NCBI GenBank assembly: GCA_030407005.1 | Contig: JAUDYN010000004.1 | Coordinates: forward strand, 3,100,001-3,164,000 | Source of the DNA: Desarmillaria ectypa | Taxonomy: Eukaryota > Basidiomycota > Agaricomycetes > Agaricales > Physalacriaceae | Length of the DNA stretch: 64,000 nt | Reading direction: 5' to 3' | Shown: positions 34,668 to 47,000 of the stretch, in pieces | Layout of the letters: every line of letters starts with the position of its first letter | Position numbering within the stretch: the first letter of the stretch is position 1 | The notes under the pieces: generated by a model | Told to the model about the DNA's origin: nothing | What the model saw: the letters and a program-made list of their open reading frames with translations, nothing else | The model's database searches: none | Program-made: the position numbers and the translations under genes

Positions 34668-37005
34668 TTATCTAACCAAAGTCCTGACGAACATCATGGC
34701 CCCAACCACGAAGGCAGTCAACAGTCCACTCGCACGGAGTCCAGCAACGCCATTTTGTGATCCCTTGCTCGTGCTTCCTAGAACATCCTTCATGCCACTG
34801 TGTCCATTACTCGTTGATAAGACCGCCTGGTCGACTGTTGCAGTATTCACTGTCTTTGTCTGAGCAGTTGTGGGGAACGTCATTGGGCTCGCTCCATCTG
34901 TCTCAGTAAAGGCTTCATCGTTGAGGAAGACAAGCGCGAAACCTGGCGCTGGGACAGTGATAGGGCAGGTGTTGGCGTTCTGGTCGCAAGTCACGGTTTG
35001 GATGTCTTCTTGGCCCATAAGACGGCCGTCTGATTCGAATATGTTTCCGAACGTCTGTCCGGCCCATCGGAAATTACCTTTTTGTGATACGGAATCCGCG
35101 GAAAGATACCTAGGCAGGGAACATTTTAGTCGGTTCTCAGAGGGAAAAATATACGACTCACTTCACTTTGACCTGGGCAGGAGTGCCATTTGCTTGGCCG
35201 GTCTCACCACCACCAATGGAAATGGAGGCGGTATAAGTGCTAGCGCCCGAAGAGTCTGTTATGTAATTGAAAAGCGCAACTCGAACAGGATTCCCATTCT
35301 CGTAAATGGCGTAAGCAGGAGTAAAGATACTTCCATTGTTAGCGTTCAAGTCTAGAATCTGGGAGGCATTTGATGCGCCCATCGCCTCCGCCATGATCAG
35401 TGCAGAGTAGTATATCGGGCCGATCGTCCATTGGTGGAAGGTTGACTGATTAGTCGGAGGTGCTGCAAATGAAAGTGAGATCATCTCTTGAAAAGACCGA
35501 TTGAAAAGTCATCGTACGAGTGAAAGGCTAATTCAAAAGGTGACGAATGAGCTACGAACGACATTGCTCAGAAGAACTTACGTTATAGAAAACGTTCTGT
35601 CCACCGATGTGCATCAAAGCACCGGAGAAGTTGGAGTACGCCATTTGCATGGAGTAATCAAGTCCCCACAAAGCGGCACCAAAAGAATCACTGATACCTG
35701 GGAAACCTCCACAGGAAGCGGTGTTTGTCTCAAACATGAGCAACTTCTTGTTCTTCTGCTGGGCGTAGTTACCAGAATTGACGTATGTCTGAACAATGGA
35801 CTGCCCAGATGAGTGATTCAAGTACGTAGGGAACATGGTTTGGGCATCGCGGGGCGTTCCAGATCCATAGACGGCATAGCAGTTGTCCGTTGGGTAGCTA
35901 TACAAATATATGAATAACAATTATCAAGGGAGCGAAAAACGCACTGTTCTACTGCCAGATAGGCCAAATTCTCGTTGTATGTGTCAACGAAACCTGTCTC
36001 CCAAACATCTTCTGGAAACCAGTCCCCGGTAGCGATGTTGGGTCCAATAAGAAGGTTCTTATTAGCGGCATTGGCATCGTTGCCCATAGCCTGGACGAGA
36101 GCGCCAAATTCGTTTCCATAATCAGAAGGTCCATAAGGCTAAGAACTTTGTTAGCCTGTTAAGAGTCAACTATATCTTTGTTAGCGCTCACGTCAGTCCT
36201 GTGACCGTGGCGCACATAAAGATCAGGCTCGTTGCCAGCCTGAAGACCAGCTAAGAAGTCGCCGAGGATGGCTTGACTTTGTTCAGCGATGGCGAGTTGA
36301 AATGGATCAATATTGAAGAACGGGATGCCCAAGAACCATCGGACATTGACGAGCCCGGATATACCTCTCATTAGATGAAAGAGGTCATTTGTGTAGTCCA
36401 AAGGCGGGGTTTGAGTCTAGCAAAGCATTGTAAGAGAACATGGATGGAAGAACAAACATATGGTCAACCGACGGGATTGGTTGTGTTCTGGTTATCCTTT
36501 TCAATCATTTTCCCATCAGGTAGGCTGTCTGTATAGACAGCCGTTTCCTGCGTGTTTCCTCCTACTCGAACATACACTCTGCCCGCGCGTTGCTGAAGAT
36601 TCGCCATAAGATTAAGGAAAGGAACCTGGATATAACTGGAGTTTTTGCCAACTGTCAAAGAGGTCTGAGCGACGTTCCTCTGCAAAATTGTCGGTACTCA
36701 CGAGCTTGGTTCGCTACGGACATTTCTATCGAGAATCCCACAAATGAACCCGACTGAACGATTGAAACGCCCGTCGTGCCGCCATTCTGAAGCTGTATCC
36801 CAAACTGCATAGGCGGTAGCGGGTCCGGGATTGGCGGTGGGTTGAGCACCGTGGGATTGTAGGCCGCCGCACCAGTGTATGAAGCGGCATCAGCAGAAGA
36901 GGTGGAGGTTTGGGCATTTAATGGAAGTTGCGAATATATGGTAACTTGGGCATGAATAGCACTGGCGAAGAAGAAAAGAGAGAGGAAGGTTTTGATAGTC
37001 CTCAT
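34668..37005 (-). CDS. Secreted glycoside hydrolase family 79 (beta-glucuronidase-like)
   Basis: GH79 enzymes cleave beta-glucuronosides and related sugars. MRTIKTFLSLFFFASAIHAQ is a clear signal peptide with cleavage near AHAQ-type residues. The catalytic barrel shows VGGNTQETAVYTD, VRWFLGIPFFNIDPFQLA, the acid/base region LQAGNEPDLYVRHGHR (Glu in NEP), ALVQAMGNDANAANKNLLIG, and the nucleophile-type segment KKLLMFETNTASCGGFPGIS, followed by SFGAALWGLDYSMQMA. A C-terminal beta domain follows (VALFNYITDSSGASTYTA). The end is Ser/Thr-rich then hydrophobic (GLLTAFVVGAMMFVRTLV), suggesting a GPI anchor or membrane tether. About eight short introns. The nucleophile choice is from family pattern, not proven. 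Intact. Confidence 0.88.
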
Positions 37006-38310
37006 GTTGGAAATTCTTGTGGTCGCCAGGGTGTGCAGCCGGTCCGGTGATGCGCCGTCTTTAAGCGTTTTCAACACGTCTAACACCCAGCAGCCAGAAA
37101 GTGTCACTCAGCGAGAAGAGGTGAAATGGGATCCTGGTGGAAGGTGAACAAGGAAGGAAGGTATTACGTCCTGATATTCCTTGAACTGCCAAGTCCTTCT
37201 TATGTCTATATCTGGAAGTGCATGATGACAGCAACGACTTTTTCGTCATGCAAATACTGGAACCAAAGAGCCAATATTTATCTCTATCCAGAAAAGTAAG
37301 ACTAGTTCTGTAATGGCTAAATTTCTGCAGAACTTGACATTGAAGAATGCAATCCAGGACACTGATGAGATGCGGGCCGGCACTTCCAAGAATTCGTTCT
37401 CCTCTGATATGACCACTACTGGAGGCTTATGTCTCGCAGGAATGCAGTGTTTCATTGACTAGCACCAGTATATATGGCCGCAATTGCCTCCGACCAGCAC
37501 ATCGTCCTGATACTGCCACCATCGTGTGTGTAGACAAAAGTACGGTGATTGACAGAGTGAACCAGATGCCAGTTATACATCTGTTATAAGGTAAACGATC
37601 CATCGATGGGAGGCGACTGGAATGTGGTGCTCTTCTTGCCGTGTTTCTGAGGTGGAATAGTACGCCAAGTTGAGAAAGACATAGAATCAGATACAGACAA
37701 CGATTGTTTATGAACCAAAGCGTACTACGAGAGAATGGACACGCTAAACCCCAGCTGTACCAAATTAAACCATCTGATATCTTCAGATGAACTTTAGGAA
37801 TCGTTTCAGGGACTATTTACGACCAATCGAACCATGCATTCAGATATCTATCAGTGGATAAGTGACCTGAAGAGGTAGCGGATGCCAATAGAGTGGGAAG
37901 AGCGACGAGCAGATAGTTCTTATGTGGTTCCTGCTACCAACCCGCTACCCCCGATTGTTACCCGTGTTATTTCAATTGCAGTGTGGGTGTGTAGCAAGAA
38001 GTTTTCTGAAACAATTGATCATCATTAGATATCATGGAATGACGAGCTTGCCGCACGATTCAATACTGAAGTAAACGCAACTCCATTATTTAAACAGTGT
38101 CCTAGTCCTCCTATCAATGCCTCTTTAAAACATCCACGGCTATAACCGACGATCGCATGTGTGTCTGCTTAATAAGAGCTTAGTCAGCACCTTATGAGGC
38201 CAATCACACCTCCCGGGCCGCTGATGTCAGCCCGGGCCGATTATTGCTCTCCTTTTGGCGGAGCAAACTTTTTGGACCAATTCTGGAAGGGTACTCGTGA
38301 ATTAATACAA
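37006..38310. other. Upstream region of the GH79 gene (about 1.3 kb)
   Basis: This gap lies between the GH79 start and the HEM13 stop. Only short open frames without domain likeness are seen. I identified no promoter motif. Confidence 0.5.
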
Positions 38311-39386
38311 CTAGATCCAGCTTCTCGGAGTTTTCAGTACATCTACCATCTCACTTTCCTCGCTGCCATCTCCTTCGATACCAAGGTCACTCATGTACTC
38401 CCATCGCGCCTCTTCAGGAAGACTGGCCAACACGTTCTCAACTTGTACGCCGGGGACGGCCAGGCCAAACTTCGTTCCCCTGTCGTAGATCAAGTTGAAC
38501 TCGACGTACCGTCCCCTACGAATGAGTTGCCACCTCCTCATCTTCGGGGTCCACGCTGTGCTAGACCGGTTGGATAGAATCGGGATGTATGAAGGTATAA
38601 AGGCGTCTCCTAGGCTGCAGACGAAGTCAAATATCTCCTCTGCAGTCCGAGGGCGGGGAGCAGACACATCTTTCAACAATGAATGCGGCTCGTCGCAGAG
38701 ATCATCAAAGCGCAAGCCGCCGATCCCCCGATGCTCATTACGGTGCTTCAAGAAGAAGTACTCATCGCAGTTCTGTTTGAACGCAGGATACAGGGCTGAT
38801 CCGTACGGATCACAGGCATCTTTCAACGTACGGTGAAAGTGCCGGAAGTCATCCTCGAAGAGGTATGATGGTGTGAGGTCGGTAATACCTGCAATAAAGA
38901 ATAGCATTATTATGGGCTTTTTCTGTCAAAGGGCATGATAATACCTCCGAACCACCACGCTTGGGGCGTCTCTGATTCGCTCGTTCCTGGTTTAACGATC
39001 TCAAAATAACGGTAATTGACGTGGGCACTGGGTACATTGGGGTTTCGTGGATGAATGATAAGACTGATACCGGCAGCAAAAAACGGCACATCGGAATTGA
39101 TATCTGTTGAATAACTGACAGATGGATGCTCCGTGGCCATCTTTTGAACGGCAGATGGAGATAAGGTGCCATGTATCATGGATATGTTCACAGCCGCTTT
39201 CTCAAGAATGCAGGTGGCTGATGGTGACGAAAAGGTGCATGCTCGTCCCCGGCCACCTTCATCTCGAGTCCAGTTGGCGATGTCGAATGGAGGAGCGCTA
39301 CGATCCAGTTCTTGCAAAACGCTGACAATCTTGCTCTGAAGATTTTCGATGTACACAGTGACTTGCTCGCGCATCGGAGGATCCAT
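38311..39386 (-). CDS. HEM13: Coproporphyrinogen III oxidase (oxygen-dependent)
   Basis: This enzyme oxidatively decarboxylates coproporphyrinogen III to protoporphyrinogen IX in haem synthesis. Exons 39386-38945 and 38888-38311 splice to 339 residues. Signature segments are all present: RDEGGRGRACTF, EKAAVNISMIHGTL, SAHVNYRYFEI, WWFGGITDLTPSYLFEDD, FKQNCDEYFFLKHRNEHRG, IGGLRFDDL, RRGRYVEFNLIYDRGTKFGL and the near-C-terminal LPEEARWEYM. It is full length for the cytosolic fungal type with no mitochondrial leader seen. It has one 56 nt intron and shares a divergent upstream region of about 310 bp with the membrane protein to its right. Confidence 0.96.
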
Positions 39387-39698
39387 GGCAGTTTTTCTAA
39401 ATCAATCTAATCGAAGCTGTGCATGTGAAGTCTGTGGGAGCTCACTAGAGAGTAAAAAGTTCAGTGACAAGGATGGTCAATACTGATCGTGATTTGAAAT
39501 GATTTAGACGCTAATATCTATCTCAGGGTTTGCTCAGGGCCGCAGCAGATGTTTCGTCTATTTTTGTGTTACCCCACATCCTGATCCTTTTCTTTCTTGA
39601 TGAACCTTCAGCATTTTCTAGCATATGGCGACTGTGCTGTACACCCTTATAAAGGTCGATCCTTCGTATCTTTTACATATTATCAGAGAGTTTTCGAA
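39387..39698. promoter_or_regulatory. Divergent upstream region of HEM13 and the membrane-protein gene
   Basis: About 312 bp between opposed start codons. No TATA or known haem/oxygen element was recognised. The role is inferred from position. Confidence 0.4.
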
Positions 39699-40952
39699 AT
39701 GGTCGTACAGGACGTATCCTTACTCCCCCGGGCGATAAAATTACCTCCTTCTGGCACCAACTACATTGTTATTATTAAACCGACATTGACTGGCGTTCTC
39801 ATCGCGCATTCCTTTACGGTCATACTCATACCCCTCCTAATTGCTCTGCTGTACCTATCTACTCCGCGAGGACGCCACACGCCAATATTCATACTAAATA
39901 TTATTACTATATCTTTGGCTTTTACCACCGGCGTGCTACTAGACTACCGAGGTGTAAGTTGTTAAATTATCTCAACGCCATCTCTAGTAAGACTCACTTA
40001 AACGCAGATCCGCACCATCCTATCCCCTGAAAATCCTCCACAATTGGCTTACAATCTTGTTGTGGGCGTCTTTGGTTCCGTTCAGTATATTCTGGTCGAC
40101 ACTATCCTTCTCCTTCGTCTGCTGGCCGTTTATCCTCGTGCATACATAGGCATAAGGAGATACATCGCGCTCATTACCCTGCCGGTCCTCCTGAAGGTCG
40201 CGCGCGTAATTAATCTCTTTGTTTTTATCAGCGTCCTTGTCGAAGCTACAAGGAACCCTGCGACTGCAAGCCTCAGGGTATCTCAGGTGTGGTTACAGGC
40301 ACCCTACCTGAAGATAGAATGGTGCACGCAGCTGGTTGATAATATGTGAGATCAGTCTAGTCATGTTCCGAAATTCATCCCAATTTATTAATCCCTTGCT
40401 TACATAGGTATGCTTCCACCCTTTTTCTCTGGAGACTGGTACTGCGGAGCAGAGAAAGTGGGTCGCCGAGTCCATCAATGGTATCCTCATCAACAAGTAA
40501 GTAATTCTAGCTCCGTCAGACGACGATGATAGCAGCATTGACATCTGATGTATCCAGTGTCATTCACTGAACGCCTCAAGATCCTCTTTTGGATCGCAGT
40601 CACCAATTTCGTCCTTCCGACGTTGTTTTCTGTGGCTCAGATAATTATTGTTTACCGGGGGGTGTCATACGTCGCTATCAATGACGTTGTGCTTGCCAAC
40701 ACATCAACCGCCGTTATTCTCGTTGCATTTGCCACCGTTTGGGCTGGTTCATCACATTTGCAAAGAGCTACCAAAGCGTCGAGTGAAGCGGGAGGTTCTT
40801 CGGAGCAGGAAGGGGTTACCTCGAATATCATCTTCCATCCGCGTAGCCTTGGAAGCTTGACCGGGGGTGGCATTGATGAGGTTGGCTTGTCAGAATGTGG
40901 GGAGGGTTACGCTGAGAAGGCTCACATTTCATCCAAGTCTGAGACAAGATAA
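39699..40952 (+). CDS. Multi-TM membrane protein (basidiomycete family, function unknown)
   Basis: The start is MVVQDVSLLPRAIKL. Hydrophobic helices visible include YIVIIKPTLTGVLIAHSFT, VILIPLLIALLYL, FILNIITISLAFTTGVLL, YNLVVGVFGSVQYILVDTIL, ALITLPVLLKVARVINLFVF, LKILFWIAVTNFVLPTLFSV and STAVILVAFATVWAG, about seven in all, with a hydrophilic C-terminal tail ending SSKSETR. A conserved NYASTLFLWRL-type motif spans the third intron. This architecture fits a basidiomycete membrane family with GPCR-like topology; I do not assign a ligand. Three or four introns. Intact as far as seen. Confidence 0.7.
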
Positions 40953-41280
40953 TCTGGATTCTGTATGTTACTGGATGGCTTTGAATATTTATTAGTGTCA
41001 TTTCCTCTGGGAAAAGGATAGTCTGGCAAAAGGCCTAGTGTTGGACAGGTACACGCGGGACTCATGGTACGTGTTTTACGTGTTCGGTGCGTTCTGATGC
41101 ACTATGTGGTACAACCAGAGAGAAGAAAAACAAGAGGAATAACACCAAGCAGCATTGAATCACGTAATTGTTAGTTACTTAAGGCATAATGTAGCGTATG
41201 TACACATAGCTGACTTAGTATGATAAGTATTTGATACAATACAAGGATGTCCGTGTCGCGTTATCGGGATTTTCATTCCC
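40953..41280. other. Convergent gap before the metacaspase
   Basis: 328 bp between convergent stop codons. No supported coding sequence. Confidence 0.4.
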
Positions 41281-43461
41281 TTATAAGATGAAGCGTAGGT
41301 TCGTATTCTAGAAGGAATTGATTAACCAAGAGATGAAGAATAAGCTGGAGAACTCACTATATGATGAGAACTACCAAGCTGAGGTTTCTGACTGTACTTC
41401 GGATTGAGAATCTTCCTATGAAGATGAATCAAAGGAATCAGCGAGAGAAGTTCATTAGAGAGCGTGCAACTCGCTGACCTGATTGATCGAAGTAGCTGTT
41501 GATAAGATTGCTCGGGGGTCCTCCTGAGTGATGAGATGAAGGCCTGGCGCCTCCGGTCAGGTCAAATGTGCCAGGCGTAAATCAAATCGCTCACATAGCT
41601 CATAGCGCCAACAGCCACGCCACCCTGGAAAGTGTCTGCACTTGTCTGACCATCTTTACTCCCCGACCAGGATATCTATGCAAAATTATACACCATCTGC
41701 TGAAACGGAGGAAATAGGACTTACCACATCAGCAGATGTGGATTTGATCTTTCCCCACTTCTTGGATACTTGCTCTCCTTTCAATCGACCGTCGGAACCG
41801 TACTTCAGCCTCGTTAATCAGCACCTTGGGAAAATTAGGCGATGCTGTCATGCACTCACGATATAAGGTAAATCTGAGGGGATAGAGGAATAAGGACAAT
41901 CTTCGACACCAACATACACACATACCCAAGGCGGTTCCAGAGTGACAACACTAGACGATCACAATAACTCATTAGCAGATAAATTTTGGAGATTCTCTGG
42001 CTTACATCGAATAGAGCCTGAGTTCCAATTAGTTGGTGTTTTATTTCTCAAAAAAGATGCACATACCGTCAGACGGCACCCGGTAGGAAGAGGTTTGACC
42101 ATGATCGAATGCATTTCCTGTGCAAATAATAAGTAACAAAACAAAATGTCAGTACATTTTGCAATCACGTCATCGATGATTTGTCCCCGACGCTTGAAGT
42201 CAACCGGGAAAATGGCTAGAAACAATGCTCAGAGTGTACATAGTATAAGCAGAATTGAGCAGACCTTCGTCGTAACCATCCACTTCATCTCCATCCAAGT
42301 CTTTCGCTTGTCCGCCATGTCCGGAATCTGACAGCGAAGAATGAGAGAGAAGAAATGTATTAATCTTTAGTGGTATTACAGTGGAAGAAGAGCGAATCGT
42401 GCGGTTGAGCGTTCTTGACAAGCCAGCGCATTCCGTCAATCATGTTCTTCCTTGTTGGCTGGGAACGGGGATTGTTGCTATCATCGGTAAGCATCACAAT
42501 ATCTTCAGATTTGTATCCCCAGTGATCTGTGTTGTTCGTAGGGTCAACGTCCGAAAAGAAGACTAAATTCAACTGACGCATTAAGAAGTCACGTATATGT
42601 CTGGCATCATTGATGCATCCTTTAAGCTCATGGGGTTGTCCGCGATAATTTATTCCGATCTAATCGCTCAAGGTCAGCGCTTAAAAATCCTATTGTAGGG
42701 GGAAGCCTACACAAAGCGCCTTTTTACGTCCGGTACACTTGGAATATGTGAAGCATTGATGCTGTAAGGGTTGCGAAGGTTGTGTAGGTTGCGCGGCGGG
42801 AGTGGTGGGTGTAGGACGTGGGCGACTGCTGCTATGACTGCTATGGTGATGCGGACTGCTAACAATGGTATGTTGTCTGCCGTTATGGGACACGGCAGCA
42901 GGGCGCTCGGGGTTAGAATGGTGCCGGTTGCTGCTGCTGCTGCTACGGTGGTAGTGATGATGATAATGTTCTTCACGATTGCTGAGAGCCCTGGGGACCA
43001 TATTCGTGCTAGAACAATGAATGATTACTCTCCTCAAGTAGCTTACCGAGAGTGTGCACGTACTCTGGGACAGTTCTATATGACTTGTACTGAGCGCGTC
43101 ACAGGAAGACAGTGTCGAATTTTGGACTTACAGAAAATGGGAGCCGACAGGGGCCGGGACGGAGTTGTAAGATGAGGCGCCAGAGTGCAGGTCATGGTGA
43201 GAAGAGCCTGGAAATGCGACAGGTTCGCCATAGCCGGGCTGACCATGTGCACTACTTACGCGTTATTGACCTGTGTTCCGCATTGCAAAATGGCTACTCA
43301 CGCGGGTGGACACCTGTATGGGGTTTTTCATCAAGTCAGTCAATTAAACGGATATTCTGTACTCACGCAGGAGATGGCATGCCATATGCCAATGGTTGAG
43401 ATGGATGATGTCCGTTGGGTGGCGGAGGGCGGCTGTTTGTACCAGAAAAATCCCACATCAT
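41281..43461 (-). CDS. Type I metacaspase (MCA1 family)
   Basis: Metacaspases are Arg/Lys-specific cysteine peptidases with roles in stress, proteostasis and cell death. The prodomain is Pro/His/Gln-rich (SRPPPPNGHHPSQPLAYGMP; HHHSSHSSSRPRPTP). The peptidase core reads TGRKKALCVG, LKGCINDARHIRDFL, IVMLTDDSNNPRSQPTRKNM, DSLFFHYSGHGG (catalytic His) and LDGDEVDGYDE, then FPVDFKRRGQIIDD and MVKPLPTGCRLT. Next come three microexons: 12 nt (42006-42017), 25 nt (41926-41950) and 14 nt (41860-41873), which together read ALFDCCHSGTALDLPYI, with the catalytic Cys in DCCHSG. The C-terminus has SWSGSKDGQTSADTFQGGVA and ends INTNLRFIL at 41281. About eleven introns. The start at 43461 (MMWDFSG) is preferred; a possible upstream exon with YHHH in another frame was not joined. 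Confidence 0.87.
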
Positions 43462-43959
43462 CTTGGCAGATTATTGATGCAAATACCAAAAAAAGAGGGA
43501 CAAGAACAAGGATGCTGTCCCAAAAACAGATTTTACTTACGATGGTGGTGGTAAGAGGAAGAGTAGTCAGCTGGCTGTGCCACGATCAAAGCCAGATCAA
43601 TCGGTTTCGAAACTTGGCCGGCTGACCGGAATCCTGAAGTCTGGCGCTCTTTTCACTCGGATCCTGGCGCCCACTGCTGCCTGGCAGTTCACCTGAGCGC
43701 GACGTTTTCGTATCCCCCACCTCGGCACGGAATTCCTGATACAGACCTCTGTCACGCTACCTGCAGTGAAAATGACTGACTATGACACGGAACAGGCCTC
43801 GAGTTGGAGATCATGTCCGATCATGATCGACCCGATTATATTCTCCCTCCCAGTGCTCTCCTGATCTTGGGTCTATTGTGCAAAATGATATAGAAAAGAA
43901 GTCTACTAATATACATGGAGGAGTGCCCCAAAAGCCTTCAATTGAATCATAGTACAAAT
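43462..43959. other. Intergenic gap between metacaspase and branching enzyme
   Basis: About 500 bp holding the metacaspase promoter and the branching-enzyme 3' end. No supported gene beyond a possible first metacaspase exon near 43560-43615. Confidence 0.4.
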
Positions 43960-46479
43960 CTAGTGGCTTCCTTGCTTCGCCAGAACCAAGCAGGTTCTAG
44001 TCGGAATGTACACCTGAAGTCGATTAATTAGTCAAGCAGCCCAGCTCAACAACAGAACATGCCAGAAACATACCTGAAGCCAGTTCTTTCTATTGTTCCA
44101 TTCCATAGGAGTGGTAAAGTATTCCCCACCTAACTTGACGTTGTCGAAACCGCCGAACCGCCCTTCATCACTTGTCAAAATCACGCTGTACTTCCCCGCT
44201 TCATCTACCCCAACTCGATAGTCCGTGAAACTCTGCGTCGGATGGAAGTTGAATACAAAAAGCAGACCAGCACGTTCGTATACAATCACTTTATCGATCT
44301 CGTGCTTCAGGGAGACGTACGCCTAGCACATGCGTCATCACAAGCATCTCGTACCATCGGACTGGAAGCCTTACCGGTTGAGCAGAAAGCCAGCCATACT
44401 TCTCGTCTGCATGATTCATTGCGCTGTCAAAGTTGTTGAGATGCTTGTACCGAAGTAAAGGGTCGTCAACCACGTTCCACTGGCGGCGCGCATAGTGGAA
44501 TGAATTGCCGTTACCCTCTCGGGGAAAGTCGAGCCACTATATCAGATCAGCTCAGTCACGCTCAATCTGCAAATTTATGGACGCACTTCGGGATGTCCAA
44601 ACTCGTTCCCCTCAAAATTCAAGTACCCTTCGCCGCCCAGAGAATGTGTCAAAAGTCTACGAAGCGTTTTATTTTCACACTGATGATACAATATGAACAC
44701 TGCGTGACATACCGAATCATCTTATGCAGCGCGATGCCCCGAGATATGACATGCGTCATCGGCGCGAAGTCCGACATATGAGTATCTGAATTAGGCATTA
44801 GATCCTCTTGGGATAAAGCACTTTTGGGACGTACACATTTCTTTGTCCATCAACCAAAACGCAAGGGTTTTGTCTCCCACGAGAGCCTGGTCATGGCTCT
44901 CGCAGTATGCCACGCTTTTTTCACCGTATCGCCGGTTCGTAAGAATATGCACAATATCACTCATGTTCCACCCGTCATCCGTTTGGTGCTTCAACAACTT
45001 GATCCACATGTCCGGGATAGCCATGGACAGGCGATAATCGAATCCCACACCGCCCTTATTTACAGGAATACAAAGTAAAGGCATCCCGGAAACATCCTCG
45101 GCTATAGTGATGACTTTCGGATATAACGAGTGCATGGCGTCGTTTGCCTGGAAACGGTCAATGTCGTCTCAAGATCAATCTAAGCGTACGTACCAACATA
45201 AGATAGACAATCCCTTCAAGATCAGCAGAGTCACCAAAATATTCGTGGTACCCGCCCGAGAACCCAGCTCCTATTCCGTGGTGCGTATACATCATGCTCG
45301 TCACGCCGTCAAACCGAAATCCGTCGAACTGATATTCCTCCATGTAGAATCGAAGGTTACTCAAGAGGAATCGCAACACCTCATGATTGCCGTAGTTGAA
45401 GAGACGGCTATCCCAAAGGTCGTGTCGACCCTTGCCTCCTTCATGGAAGTACAAATGATCAGTTCCATCGAACTCGTTTATCCCGTCAAGAACGTTCTTG
45501 CAAGCATGGGAATGAACAATGTCGAGGAGAACGGTCAGCCCCATACCATGTGCCGTGTCTATGAGCTCCTTCAACTCTTCTGGAGTTCCACATCGTGAGC
45601 TTATCGCGAAGAAGCTAGTCACCTGGTACCCGAAGGCTAAAATGCGTCAACTGAGAACCGTGAATGTATGTGGCAGAAGAAGAGCGTACAAGCATAGTAG
45701 GCATGTTCCATGATGGCCATCAATTGGATGATATTGTAGCCAAGATTTTTAATGCGTGGCAGGACATTCGCCGTAAATTCTTTGTATGTCCCTACCCTGG
45801 GTTCGGAAGTCGAGATGCCAACATGCGCTTCGTAGATTCTTGCATCCTTGGGGTAGGACGGACGGGGTTTTTTGAACTTGTACTTCTCAGACTTGGGCGG
45901 ATTCCAAAAACGCGCATCATAAATAGGTGAAACGCTGAGCTCCTGAGTGACGCGTTTGATCCATGCTGGAATGCGTTCGACACGTTCTCCTGATGGGAGA
46001 ATCATCGAGATCTGATGCAACGTCACATATATGCGGGATTTAAGGGTAAGACGCGGTGCTTGCCTTGATCTTGGAATCGTGTGGAATAGCGCAGACGCTT
46101 GACGACAACGGAGGCACTGCAATCTCCCAAACACCAAACTGGTTCTTCTTCATTGGGTGCGATGTCCTGTTCCAGTCATCTAGAAGAATATCAGCGAAAT
46201 GGCTGTCTATCAGACCGCGTACTCACTGAATTCGCCAATCAAAAATGCCTCTCGTGCATTTGGAGCCCATTCTCTGTAGACAACTTCTCCGTTGGATCCA
46301 ACGTTCAGCCCAAACTTCAGATATCCCTTGGTGAAGTTGTCGTATCCTCCTTCGTGTTGCTCAATATCTTCCTTGAACTTTCTGAACAGATCATGTCTTT
46401 TCACGATGTGGTCGACGTTCGGTTTTAGATAGCCATCAATGGCAACAACGGTCTCAGGTGAAAGACGTTCTTCAGGCAT
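43960..46479 (-). CDS. GLC3: 1,4-alpha-glucan branching enzyme (GH13)
   Basis: This enzyme makes alpha-1,6 branches in glycogen. The CBM48 region is at the N-terminus ([18 protein letters not shown]), then [39 protein letters not shown], and the GH13 barrel: [55 protein letters not shown] (nucleophile Asp in FRFDGV), [14 protein letters not shown] (acid/base Glu in AED) and [17 protein letters not shown]. The end [18 protein letters not shown] and a final LQ+[17 protein letters not shown] match the family. At least ten short introns. The start at 46479 ([20 protein letters not shown]) is the first Met in the first recognisable exon; an upstream exon is possible. Intact. Confidence 0.92.
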
Positions 46480-47000
46480 GAGAAGAGGAAATGGTTCGAG
46501 ATGGTGGTGGTAAAGAGAAGAGACGCAACCTTTCGAAGCCTCCAAATCGCTATGACGTAGTTCATGATCGTAACCTACATCACCACCGAGATACTGGAGA
46601 CTGAGCTGTTACACTCACAGGGAAAGCTGCGGACAGCCTCCGTCGCGTCCTATGATTACATGTAATGTTGTGTTAGTAGAAGAATGATATCTGTGGGATC
46701 CGCCTTGATAAAACTCGGAGGATTTCGCGGGTCTGTGGCAGCTTTCAACGGGTGGCAATGGCAATGCTCAATGCATAAGGCGAACTTCGGCGAACTTGAA
46801 GTGCAAGGTTAAGATATCCATTCAGAAAAATATGTTCATTTGCAAGATAGCTATGCTCAGTGGATATGTTTGGGTCTGATTAATGCGTCTTGGTTCCGTC
46901 GGGATATCCGGACAGGGGCTTCATGCTTACTGTTGCTGCCTTCCAGTAATAAAAACCAGACGTCGTTCACGAACATGTCTGTAGACCTAACAACTTCCTA
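46480..47000. promoter_or_regulatory. Divergent upstream region (branching enzyme / SDR)
   Basis: 521 bp between opposed 5' ends. It may include the first exon of the branching-enzyme gene. No element recognised. Confidence 0.35.

Noticed and set aside
45107..45598. Plus-strand open frame of 163 codons
   Set aside because: It lies opposite the branching-enzyme exon that carries the GH13 catalytic motifs, and has no domain likeness of its own.
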